Positions 34,874 through 42,902 of a stretch of 64,000 nucleotides of DNA are shown here, in pieces (position 1 is the first letter of the stretch; each line of letters opens with the position of its first letter). The DNA is taken from contig JAOAPI010000019.1 of the NCBI GenBank assembly GCA_025462865.1, positions 1 through 64,000 of the forward strand, given 5' to 3'. The stretch is from Candidatus Sulfotelmatobacter sp. Its GTDB lineage: Bacteria; Acidobacteriota; Terriglobia; Terriglobales; Acidobacteriaceae. Under the pieces are notes generated by a model. That model made no database searches and was not told where the DNA came from. It was given only the letters and a program-made list of their open reading frames with translations. Made by a program: the position numbers and the translations under genes.

Positions 34874-34902
34874 TTGACTTTCCCCCAAAACTGCCCTAAG
34901 CT
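34874..34902 (+). promoter_or_regulatory. Sigma70-like promoter for small protein gene
   Basis: TTGACT (34874-34879), 17-bp spacer, TAAGCT (34897-34902). Directed at the small gene starting at 35039, leaving a leader of about 130 nt. Confidence 0.5.
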
Positions 34903-35038
34903 ACTCAATCTCCGATTCAGTTGTGGGATCACTGAGCAACAGGTGTGTCATATTTTCTATGCATCCCTGTACGAGCCGGAGAATCAAACAGATAGAGCTG
35001 TCTGGATTTATTCCCCCGTTGTAGGAAAGGCATGTTTC

Positions 35039-35266
35039 ATGGCGAAGCGTCGCGGAAATCCAAATTGGGGCAAGCCCGAGCCGATCGGCCCAATTGTCCC
35101 TACTATTACCGAGTTTGAGCAGGTCGTGCGCGAGTACAAGCTCACTCCGGACCAATATCTGCGTTCCACCCGTCTGCGCGAGTGGGCCCGTCGCAATAAA
35201 AATTCCAAATACATCCCCGAGCCTCTTCTCGAAGCCTGGGGCTTCGAAATCGAGTCCACTCTGTAA
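35039..35266 (+). CDS. Small conserved-looking basic protein
   Basis: 75 residues, Lys/Arg-rich N-terminus ('MAKRRGNPNWGKP'), no membrane helix or cysteine; no family recognised. ATG 35039 has AGGAAAGG eight bases upstream. It has its own promoter-like sequence at 34874 and a good intrinsic terminator at 35292, so it is a monocistronic unit. The helical 'ITEFEQVVREYKLTPDQYLRS' segment suggests a small DNA- or RNA-associated protein, but that is a guess. Confidence 0.72.
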   Translation: MAKRRGNPNWGKPEPIGPIVPTITEFEQVVREYKLTPDQYLRSTRLREWARRNKNSKYIPEPLLEAWGFEIESTL

Positions 35267-35291
35267 TAGCGGAGTTAAGTAGTGAATGTTC

Positions 35292-35325
35292 AAGGGTCGC
35301 CTCCGAGCGACCCTTTTGCTTTTCC
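35292..35325 (+). terminator. Intrinsic terminator
   Basis: AAGGGTCGC (35292-35300), loop CTCCGA, GCGACCCTT (35307-35315), then TTGCTTTTCC. Perfect 9-bp GC-rich stem with a T-rich tail, 26 bp after the small protein stop codon. Confidence 0.85.
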
Positions 35326-35357
35326 TCACTTCCCCGACAGAGTCCGCCCTTCCGAAA

Positions 35358-35430
35358 GCTCTGTCATTCCGACCGAAGCTTCGCCTTCCGAAGGAAGGGA
35401 AAGCGAAGTGGAGGAACCTGCTTTTCCCTC
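35358..35430 (+). repeat. Dispersed repeat family 1 copy
   Basis: GTCATTCCGACCGAAGCTTCGCCTTCCGAAGG...GAGGAACCTGCTTTTCCC, a copy with an internal GAAGCTTC...CCTTCCGAAGG palindrome. It is followed by GC-rich AGCGCTTCCAGCGCT and GGCTTTAGCCCC hairpins up to the DUF4126 gene. Confidence 0.68.
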
Positions 35431-35544
35431 GGCGCTCGGCGGCGCCCGCTTGGCGGATCTCTCGAGGCATTTGGGTGGCGCAGCGCTTCCAGCGCTGCAA
35501 TAACTGGCCTATCATGAATGGGCTTTAGCCCCTGAGGATTTATC

Positions 35545-36156
35545 CTGCCCAACTGGCTACAAGTCCCGCTCCCCGAACTCTTCGCCCTTCTAGCCGCGAT
35601 CGCCTTTGCTGCCGGCCTGAACGTTTACGCCACAGTCGCCGCCCTCGGCCTGCTATCCCGCTTCGGACACCTCCCGCTCCCACCCACTCTCCAACTCCTC
35701 GAAACTTGGCCGATAATCGCTGCCAGCACAACGCTCTTCACCATCGAATTCTTCGCCGATAAAATCCCCGCCTTCGATCTCCTTTGGAGCGCTCTCCACA
35801 CCTTCGTGCGCGTTCCCGTCGCCGCGCTGCTGACTTACCGAGCCACCGCGCAACTCACTCCCACCGAGCAACTCCTCGCCACGCTTCTCGGAGCCGCCAT
35901 CGCCCTCGCCGCCCATTCCGGCAAAACCGCTGTCCGCGCGGCAGTCACTCCATCCCCCGAGCCGTTCTCCAACATCTCCCTCAGCTTGGCCGAAGACGCT
36001 CTCGCCATCTCCCTGACGTGGCTCGCCACCCGCCATCCCTACGCGGCCGGCACCATCGCGCTAGTCCTGGTAGCCGTCATCATGCTGCTCGCGCGCGCAG
36101 TAATCCGCGCCCTCCGCGCCCTCTTTCGCGGCGCCGAAAAAGAGCTCGCAGAATAA
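35545..36156 (+). CDS. DUF4126 family membrane protein, probable CTG start
   Basis: 203 residues, about five membrane helices. The family's characteristic N-terminus is visible in frame upstream of the first conventional start: 'AAIAFAAGLNVYATVAALGLL', then 'TIEFFADKIPAFDLLWSALHTFVRVPVAALL'. A GTG at 35806 would remove 87 residues, including the family core. In-frame TGA at 35533-35535 limits the gene. The only plausible initiation codon is CTG 35545, with GAGG at 35534-35537 and 7-nt spacing. Function of the family is unknown; it acts in the cytoplasmic membrane. Confidence 0.75.
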   Translation: MPNWLQVPLPELFALLAAIAFAAGLNVYATVAALGLLSRFGHLPLPPTLQLLETWPIIAASTTLFTIEFFADKIPAFDLLWSALHTFVRVPVAALLTYRATAQLTPTEQLLATLLGAAIALAAHSGKTAVRAAVTPSPEPFSNISLSLAEDALAISLTWLATRHPYAAGTIALVLVAVIMLLARAVIRALRALFRGAEKELAE

Positions 36157-36196
36157 CTCGTAGCTCCGGCGTCCCGTCGGCATTGTTGGAAGCCGG

Positions 36197-36272
36197 TCGC
36201 TGCGAAGCGAAGCAATTCATTAGCCCAGCACGCCGTGCTGGGCTAATTCAGAACGAAGTCCCTCAGGGACGC
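36197..36272. repeat. Dispersed repeat family 2 copy
   Basis: TCGCTGCGAAGCGA, ATTCATTAGCCCAGCACGCCGTGCTGGGCTAAT and AGTCCCTCAGGGACG palindromes between the DUF4126 and CsbD genes. Just before it (36165-36185) is a CCGGCGTCCCGTCGG palindrome of another family. Confidence 0.78.
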
Positions 36273-36295
36273 ACGCCCGGCGCTAAACAACCCGC

Positions 36296-36541
36296 CTAAC
36301 TAGCTTTCCCGATCTTTCGATCCCGTTCCGCAACACTCTCGCTATCGAGCGAAGAATTCCACTCTTCCACCTGCCGCATAGCTTCTTCTTTCTGCAAGCC
36401 ATACCGTTCCTGGATCTTGCCGACCAATACGTCTTTCTTTCCTGCGATGAAATCCAGATCATCGTCGGTCAACTTTCCCCATTTCATCTTGAGCTTGCCC
36501 TTCAGCTGCTTCCATTGGCCCTGTACCTGTTCCCAATTCAT
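36296..36541 (-). CDS. CsbD-like stress response protein
   Basis: 81 residues. N-terminal 'MNWEQVQGQWKQLKGKLKMKWGKLTDDDLDFIAGKKDVLVGKIQ' pattern is diagnostic of the CsbD family: small charged helical proteins induced in general stress; molecular function unknown. AGGAGG-type Shine-Dalgarno immediately upstream of ATG 36541. Monocistronic. Confidence 0.9.
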   Translation of the reverse strand: MNWEQVQGQWKQLKGKLKMKWGKLTDDDLDFIAGKKDVLVGKIQERYGLQKEEAMRQVEEWNSSLDSESVAERDRKIGKAS

Positions 36542-36926
36542 ACAGTCCTCCTTAAATTGTTTTGATTAGATCTAGCCTAGGACTCTGCCCCCAGCCGGGG
36601 AATACAGCAAAAACTCGGTGCCTATTAAGTACCCATTCGAAACCGGATGCGGTCACAAGAAACCTGTCAGCGGATTCGCCAGACCCGGCCCATTCTTTCG
36701 CGGTTCTGCGAAAGAGCCTCCCCTGAGCGGAGCCGAAGCTTGAGTTTCAACTTCCTGTTGGGATTTCACCGGGAGGCCCCCAATCTCCCCCGCTGGGAAA
36801 TCCTTGTCAAGACCCTAAACCTCAGCATTTCCTTCCAACCCACTGATTCGCCCCGAAATATAAACTCCGGAACCATGTCCCAATCACCCTGCCCAACTTG
36901 ATATCCTGAATATATAGAGACAAAAC

Positions 36927-36962
36927 AACGGCGCAGACCATTCCGGGTCTGCGCCGTTTGTC
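36927..36962 (+). terminator. Strong hairpin, possible terminator without upstream gene
   Basis: AACGGCGCAGACC (36927-36939), loop ATTCCG, GGTCTGCGCCGTT (36946-36958): a perfect 13-bp stem followed by TGTCTTTC. No plus-strand gene ends nearby; the interval 36542-36926 has no convincing coding frame. It may end a short RNA starting between 36700 and 36900, or serve minus-strand transcripts. Confidence 0.55.
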
Positions 36963-36965
36963 TTT

Positions 36966-37010
36966 CATCCGAACCAGGTCCATCCGAACCAGATCCATCC
37001 GAACCATGGG
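36966..37010 (+). repeat. 15-bp tandem repeat, three copies
   Basis: Units CATCCGAACCAGGTC, CATCCGAACCAGATC and CATCCGAACCATGGG at 36966, 36981 and 36996. The ATG at 37006 used for the next gene lies in the third unit. Confidence 0.8.
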
Positions 37011-37614
37011 AGCGGTTCCGAGTATGCGAAACAAAACCACCAAGCTGGCACGCCATTTCAAGGTCTCACGCAAATCCCCAAAGCGCCGGCCTAAACCAAC
37101 CGCGGCTAACCCCAAAAAGAAACTCTCGCTTCCCGCCTCCCCCTATCTCGACGCCAAACAACGCGGCGAGCTCGTCGAGATGATGTTCATGGTGCAAGCC
37201 TCGCGCCGCGGACTCATCGTCGCCAAGCCCTACGGCGACAGCCGCCGCTATGACTTCATCACCGACGCCGGCAAGCGCCTCCGCCGCGTCCAGGTGAAAT
37301 CCTCCACCTGCCGCGCCGGACGAGGTTACCGCATCAATGCCAGCGCCCGCCGCCATTCCCGCGCCACCTACACCGCCGCAGACATCGACTTCCTCATCGG
37401 CTACGTGATTCCCAGAAATGCCTGGTACGTAGTTCCGGTCGCCGAACTCCGCAGCACAACTTTCCTCGTCTATCCCGACGGATGCAAACGCGGAGGCCTC
37501 TACGAACAATTCCGCGAAGCCTGGCACTTCCTCGGCGCTGAACTCCATTGCGGCGCGGACTTTGGAATGTCGGCATCCCGTCGGCAATCCGTCGACAGAG
37601 ACTTAGATCATTGA
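37006..37614 (+). CDS. PD-(D/E)XK nuclease-like protein
   Basis: 202 residues. A basic, disordered N-terminus (about 45 residues) precedes a nuclease core: 'AKQRGELVEMMFMVQASRRG' helix with conserved Glu, 'AKPYGDSRRYDFITD' with Asp, and 'RRVQVKSS' supplying the E/Q-x-K motif (Q in place of E/D), then 'DIDFLIGYVIPRNAWYVVPV'. This matches the group that includes homing-type PD-(D/E)XK enzymes such as I-Ssp6803I. The C-terminal tail SASRRQS is encoded by a GTCGGCATCCCGTCGGC palindrome, so it may be repeat-derived. Start is uncertain (ATG 37006 or ATG 37024). No methyltransferase partner nearby. Confidence 0.7.
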   Translation: MGAVPSMRNKTTKLARHFKVSRKSPKRRPKPTAANPKKKLSLPASPYLDAKQRGELVEMMFMVQASRRGLIVAKPYGDSRRYDFITDAGKRLRRVQVKSSTCRAGRGYRINASARRHSRATYTAADIDFLIGYVIPRNAWYVVPVAELRSTTFLVYPDGCKRGGLYEQFREAWHFLGAELHCGADFGMSASRRQSVDRDLDH

Positions 37615-37659
37615 CGCAAGAATACTTAGCCGCTGGCTAAGCCAGTCCCATGAGAGCAT

Positions 37660-37689
37660 TTGACAACTTCACATATTGTGAAGTATGCT
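37660..37689 (+). promoter_or_regulatory. higBA promoter with palindromic operator
   Basis: -35 TTGACA (37660-37665), 18-bp spacer and -10 TATGCT (37684-37689). The spacer is filled by a perfect palindrome ACTTCACA-TAT-TGTGAAGT (37666-37684). Its position fits autorepression by the HigA antitoxin. The predicted transcription start is at or next to the GTG start of the toxin (37696). Confidence 0.65.
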
Positions 37690-37695
37690 GAACGA

Positions 37696-38024
37696 GTGCA
37701 TGTCGTTACGCGTAAGCATCTGAGCGAAGCGATTAAAAGCTACCCAGATGCCGCGAACGAAATCACAGCCTGGATGAACATCGTCGAGGCGGTCCACTGG
37801 CACACTTTTGAGGATGTTCGCCGCACATTCAAGTATGCCGATCTCGTGGATGGCTATGCAGTCTTTAACATCAGGCACAACCGATACAGGCTTATAACCG
37901 TGATCCACTATTCCAAAGCGACGAGTGAAAGGCAGACCGCGGGGCACGTCTACATACGGTCTTTTTTGCACACAAGGAATACGACAATCGCAGCAATTGG
38001 GATAGGAGGTACGGGAAGAAATGA
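37696..38024 (+). CDS. higB: HigB-like mRNA interferase toxin, frameshifted near the 3' end
   Basis: RelE-superfamily toxin that cleaves mRNA at the ribosome. From GTG 37696 the product starts V-H-V-V-T-R-K and continues 'WHTFEDVRRTFKYADLVDGYAVFNIRHNRYRLITVIHY...HVYIRS', a clear HigB pattern. At six Ts (37962-37967) the frame leaves the family: the expected C-terminus H-K-E-Y-D-N-R-S-N-W-D-R-R-Y-G-K-K is encoded in the +1-inserted frame and ends at TGA 38022-38024, overlapping the antitoxin ATG. The uninterrupted frame instead runs into higA to 38088. This is either an inactivating mutation, a sequencing error in the T-run, or slippage-dependent expression. Confidence 0.78.
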
Positions 38025-38422
38025 ACACAGTCCTCGCAAACCCCGCGAAAATGATTGCGCACGGCGCTCCCCGCATCATCCACAATGATGCCGAACTTGA
38101 AGCGTATACCGGCGCGCTCTTCCATCTAACGGCGCTCGAAAGTCCTTCCAGTTCCGAAGTGGAAGCCATCGAACTTCTAACCTTGCTGGTGGAACGCTAC
38201 GAACAGCAGCACTACTCCATTCCTGCGGCCGATCCGGCTTCGGTTGTGCGATTTCTCATCAACCAGCAGAACCTCACGCAACGCGACCTGATCCCTCAAT
38301 TTGGTTCGGAGAGTGCCGTCTCGATGTTCCTGTCCGGTCAAAGAAGTCTCACCATCGAACAAGTACGAAAACTAAGTACTCGCTTCAAGCTTCCCACTGA
38401 CGTATTCATCCCCAAGCAATAA
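38021..38422 (+). CDS. higA: HigA-like antitoxin, HTH domain
   Basis: 133 residues. The N-terminal two-thirds is helical and acidic; an XRE-type HTH lies at about residues 80-128 ('LTQRDLIPQFGSESAVSMFLSGQRSLTIEQVRKLSTRF'). This matches antitoxins of HigBA modules with the toxin gene first. It neutralises HigB and represses the operon, probably via the palindrome at 37666-37684. ATG 38021 has AGGAGG-like GGGATAGGAGG upstream within the toxin gene and overlaps the restored toxin stop. Intact, unlike its toxin partner. Confidence 0.85.
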   Translation: MNTVLANPAKMIAHGAPRIIHNDAELEAYTGALFHLTALESPSSSEVEAIELLTLLVERYEQQHYSIPAADPASVVRFLINQQNLTQRDLIPQFGSESAVSMFLSGQRSLTIEQVRKLSTRFKLPTDVFIPKQ

Positions 38423-38456
38423 GAACAGTGGACACTCCTGTCCGCGACTACCGTAG

Positions 38457-39820
<1,364 letters not shown>

Positions 39821-39856
39821 TCATTAATAAACTCACAAGCAGGCTCAGCTCCAACT

Positions 39857-40678
39857 ATGGAATGCCCACACTGCCACAGGCAAACAAGCCTTCATTCCAA
39901 GAATTGCGGATCCTGCGGCGGTCACATTCCGCCCGCTCAGCACTTGCTTGAGGAATCGGGCATGATCGAACCCGCGTCCCCAACGACAAGCGCGCCTCCC
40001 AAGCGCGTTCCGCCGGATCCGAAAGACGAATCCTTTTGCCGAATAGCCACCCTGGGCGATCGCCTGATCGCGTTTGCGCTCGACAGCATCTTCCTTTTCG
40101 GTGCATTCGCCGTTGTGGACGCCTGGGCCTTCATGCGCTGGGGCATTGTCGACGCAACAGAACTGAAGATCACCCTCGCCGCACTCCTCATTGCCGAGGC
40201 TCTGAATACCGCAATTTTCTTTCTCTATCTCTGGCTGCTGGAAGCGAGTTTCGGCGCTACCCTGGGCAAAGCAACGGTCGGCATCCGGGTTGTCCGAATG
40301 ACCGAGCGCACCCCGCTTGCCGCTCTCGCCATCCGCAATCTCCTCCGCGTCGTGGACGGCCTCGGCTTCTACCTTGTCGGTGCCGTGGTTGCGGGTTGCT
40401 CCAGGATTCACCGCCGTGTCGGAGACATTTGTGCCGGCACTATCGTGATCGAAGAACACTTCGGTGACTGGATGAAGATCGCCGCCTTCGCCCTTTGGAC
40501 GGCAGTTCTCGCCGGTGCCGTCTGGTCTGTTCCTCGCATCTGCAAGACCAACGCCGCCCTGCCGTCTCGTTATCTGAACCAGGTGGTCGTCCAGGTTGGT
40601 CGAAGCGAAACTTCGGCTTACTTCACAGTCGCCAGTCTCCACGTGGAGGTTCAGCTGACTTCAGGATCGGGGCAGTAG
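39857..40678 (+). CDS. Zinc-ribbon RDD-family membrane protein
   Basis: 273 residues. N-terminal zinc ribbon with C3-x2-C6 and C17-x2-C20, a Pro-rich linker, then an RDD domain (about residues 62-190): 'ATLGDRLIAFALDSIFLF', with Arg and Asp of the RDD motif, and 'SFGATLGKATVGIRVVRM'. Three to four membrane helices in total. A C-terminal extracytoplasmic segment of about 50 residues follows the last helix. RDD proteins are membrane proteins of mostly unknown, sometimes ion-transport-related, function. A 28-bp tandem repeat begins 14 bp after its stop. Confidence 0.82.
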   Translation: MECPHCHRQTSLHSKNCGSCGGHIPPAQHLLEESGMIEPASPTTSAPPKRVPPDPKDESFCRIATLGDRLIAFALDSIFLFGAFAVVDAWAFMRWGIVDATELKITLAALLIAEALNTAIFFLYLWLLEASFGATLGKATVGIRVVRMTERTPLAALAIRNLLRVVDGLGFYLVGAVVAGCSRIHRRVGDICAGTIVIEEHFGDWMKIAAFALWTAVLAGAVWSVPRICKTNAALPSRYLNQVVVQVGRSETSAYFTVASLHVEVQLTSGSGQ

Positions 40679-40692
40679 GCTGGCTAAACTGT

Positions 40693-40804
40693 TTGTCATT
40701 GAAGTGTGCCCAAAAAGTTCTTGTCCTTAAAGTCTGCCACTAAAGTTTTCGTCCTTGAAGTGTGCCATTAAAGTTTTGCGCTTGAAGTGTGCCCGAAAAA
40801 GTTT
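40693..40804 (+). repeat. 28-bp tandem repeat, four imperfect copies
   Basis: Units start at 40693, 40721, 40749 and 40777, each of the form TTGTCCTTGAAGTGTGCC followed by about 10 A/T-rich bases (AYTAAAGTTT). Period is exactly 28 bp with no spacers, so it is a minisatellite and not a CRISPR array. It runs directly into the transposase-tail array. Confidence 0.85.
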
Positions 40805-41038
40805 TTGTCATTCCGAGCGCGCTGAAAGCGCGTCGAGGAACCTGCTGTTTGCTTGCGCTCTCCAGATCTTCGCTGCGCACCAACGAAACTGTCATCCTGA
40901 GCGGAGCGAGCCATTGGCGCAGCCAATGGCCCGCGCAAGTCGAAGGACCCCATGCCTGTCCGTACCACCACCGCCCTCGCAAGGAATTTCCACCACAATC
41001 GACTCGCCGGGTGGCCCGCTTTTGGCTTGGGTGGGGAA

Positions 41039-41184
41039 CAGCTGCGCTCTGCGAACGTCCGGAGGACTGGGAGTGGAGCAGCTTTCGCCACTACGCAACT
41101 GGCTTGACGGACGAGTTGAGATCGAGTCGGAGTGGACGGCGCGAAAACGCGAACGCGCTGTGGGAAGACTTTGTCCAGCGCTAG
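41039..41184 (+). pseudogene. RAYT C-terminal fragment, copy A
   Basis: Encodes 'TAALCERPEDWEWSSFRHYATG' split over frames: after 'ATG' the family tail 'VEIESEWTARKRERA.GRLCPALELPHSS' continues in another frame, so a frameshift has occurred. 5' part of the gene absent. Confidence 0.7.
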
Positions 41185-41207
41185 AACTGCCCCACTCAAG
41201 CTGGGTG

Positions 41208-41240
41208 CCCCATATCTCGCGTCTTTTGCGAGATGTGGGG
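41208..41240. repeat. REP-like hairpin (CCCCATATCTCGC / GCGAGATGTGGGG)
   Basis: 13-bp stem with one G-U wobble around a 7-nt loop GTCTTTT. An identical copy is at 41845-41877 after the next complete block; related hairpins are at 42699-42727 and 43940-43970. Confidence 0.8.
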
Positions 41241-41430
41241 ACTTTAGTTTCTAGCGCCCGAACCTTCGCTGCCCACCAACAAAACTGTCATCCTGAGCGG
41301 AGCGAGCCATTGGCGCAGCCAATGGCCCGCGTAGTCGAAGGACCCCATGCCTGTCCGTACCACCACCGCCCTCGCAAGGAATTTCCGCCACAATCGACCC
41401 GCCGGGTGGCCCGCTTTTGGCTTGAGTGGC

Positions 41431-41533
41431 GAACAGCTGCGCTGTGCGAGAGTCCGGAGTGGACTGGGAGTGGAGCAGTTTTCGCCACTACGCAACCGGC
41501 TGTGACGAGTTGAGATCGAGTCGGAGTGGACGG
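41431..41533 (+). pseudogene. RAYT C-terminal fragment, copy B
   Basis: Same segment as copy A with a small insertion (AGTCCGGAGTGGACTGG) that shifts the frame within the R-P-E-D-W motif; truncated at the junction with the next block. Confidence 0.65.
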
Positions 41534-41670
41534 ATGAGCGGAGCGAGCCATGGGCGTAGCCAATGGCCCGCGTAGTCGAAGGACCCCATGTCTGTCCGTA
41601 TCACCACCGCCCCCGCAAGGAATTTTCACCACAATTGACCCGCCGGGTGGCCCACTTTTGGCTTGAGTGG

Positions 41671-41821
41671 CGAACAGCTGCGCTCTGCGAGAGTCCGGAG
41701 GACTGGGAGTAGAGCAGCTTTCGCCACTACGCAACTGGCTGTGAGGGACGGGTCGAGATCGAGTCGAAGTGGACGGCGCAAAAGCGCGAACGAGCTGCGG
41801 GAAGACTTTGTCCAGCGCTAG
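41671..41821 (+). pseudogene. RAYT C-terminal fragment, copy C
   Basis: As copy A but with an in-frame TAG in place of the second Trp codon (GGGAGTAGAGC), so it cannot be translated through. Confidence 0.68.
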
Positions 41822-41844
41822 AACTCCCCCACTCAAGCTGGGTG

Positions 41845-41877
41845 CCCCATATCTCGCGTCTTTTGCGAGATGTGGGG
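41845..41877. repeat. REP-like hairpin, second identical copy
   Basis: Same CCCCATATCTCGC...GCGAGATGTGGGG palindrome, 637 bp after the first. Both follow a transposase-tail fragment, as expected for REP sequences linked to their transposase. Confidence 0.8.
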
Positions 41878-42271
41878 ATTTTAGTTTCTAGCGCCCGAAC
41901 CTTCGCTGCGCACCAACGAAACTGTCATCCTGAGCGGAGCGAGCCATTGGCGAAGCCAATGGCCCGCGTAGTCGAAGGACCCCATGCCTGTCCGCACCAC
42001 CACCGCCCCCGCAAGGCATTCCCACCACAATTGACCCGCCCACTTTTTTTGTCATTCCGAGCGCGCTGAAAGCGCGTCGAGGAACCTGCTGTTTGCTTGC
42101 GCTCTCCAGATCTTCGCTGCATCAACGAACCTGTCATCCTGAGCGGAGCGAGCCATTAGCGTAGCCAATGGCCCGCGTAGTCGAAGGACCCCATGCCTGT
42201 CCGTACCACCACCGCCCCCGCAAGGAATTTCCACCACAATCGAACCGCCGGGTGGCCCGCTTTTGGCTTGG

Positions 42272-42422
42272 GTGGGGAACAACTGCGCTCTGCGAACGTC
42301 CGGAGGACTGGGAATGGAGCAGCTTTCGCCACTACGCAACTGGCGGTGACGGGTTGAGACCGAGTCAGAATCGACAGCGCGAAAAAGCGACCGAGCTGCG
42401 GGAAGACTTTGTCCAGCGCTAG
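42272..42422 (+). pseudogene. RAYT C-terminal fragment, copy D
   Basis: Last copy, encoding 'TTALCERPEDWEWSSFRHYATGGDGLRPS' and ending 'LREDFVQR' at a TAG. Like the others it lacks the catalytic domain. Confidence 0.68.
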
Positions 42423-42698
42423 AACTGCCGCCGATGTTTTCATTCCTAAAGCGGTGGGTGCAAAAGCCTGAGAATCCCTAGGGCCACAATGGACGATGAA
42501 GCACCGTGGAAGAGCGGCGCTTTAGCGCCGCGTTAAGCGCCACAATGACTTTGGCTTTAGCCTGGGCCGATGGCTCAATGGAGACGAACGGGACGATTTA
42601 GTGTAGCGGGAGTGGAAGTTGAGGCATCCGGTAGGGACGGATCATGGCGGGTGGCCTGCCTTTAAGATCTTCGCCCCCATCATTCCCACAGAGGGTGC

Positions 42699-42727
42699 CC
42701 CATCCTTGCGTTTTTTGCAAGGGTGGG
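42699..42727. repeat. REP-like hairpin, diverged copy
   Basis: CCCATCCTTGC, loop GTTTTTT, GCAAGGGTGGG. Preceded by GAGGGTG as in the other copies (CTGGGTG). It lies in the non-coding interval 42441-42902, which otherwise holds GCGCTTTAGCGC and GGCTTTAGCC palindromes. Confidence 0.7.
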
Positions 42728-42902
42728 CGGCGATGCGGCCTGTGCTATTTGGTTTATTATGCTTGCGCGCGCGGCATGGTCAACCCACTTTCGCGCAGGC
42801 ATCCCCGATTCCCGCCCTTCGCAAAGAGCGCGAAGAACGGGGCATCCACTGTGTTGGTGGTACCGACGAGAGCAAAAGTCTGGGCCACCCGCCGACCAGC
42901 CG

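Larger units (their letters stand above)
40805..42440 (+). mobile_element. Array of decayed REP-associated transposase 3' ends and REP-like repeats
   Basis: Five related blocks (about 40890-41190, 41286-41533, 41534-41823, 41924-42045 and 42132-42440). Each opens with 'CTGTCATCCTGAGCGGAGCG', passes through 'GTCGAAGGACCCCATGCCTG' and a 'CCACCACCGCCCCCGCAAGG' stretch, and four of them continue into a fragment encoding 'ERPEDWEWSSFRHYATG', the conserved C-terminal region of REP-associated tyrosine (Y1/IS200-like) transposases. Stops and frame breaks disrupt every copy and no N-terminal HUH catalytic part is present. The long open frames through the array are by-products of the repeats. Confidence 0.8.

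Noticed and set aside
34901-35515. 204-codon minus-strand frame covering the small gene at 35039 and its terminator
   Set aside because: It crosses a terminator and a dispersed repeat and is antisense to a gene with its own promoter and Shine-Dalgarno.
37660-37695. TTG 37660 as the higB start
   Set aside because: This TTG is part of the TTGACA -35 box and the extra residues are absent from HigB proteins; GTG 37696 matches the family start.
40755-41513. Long open frame through the repeat array as a protein of about 250 residues
   Set aside because: It translates dispersed repeats and out-of-frame transposase remnants; no start context or domain supports it.
40693-42440. Possible CRISPR array
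   Set aside because: Repeats of 28 bp are contiguous without spacers and the longer blocks are 250-640 bp with transposase-tail coding remnants; no cas genes are present.
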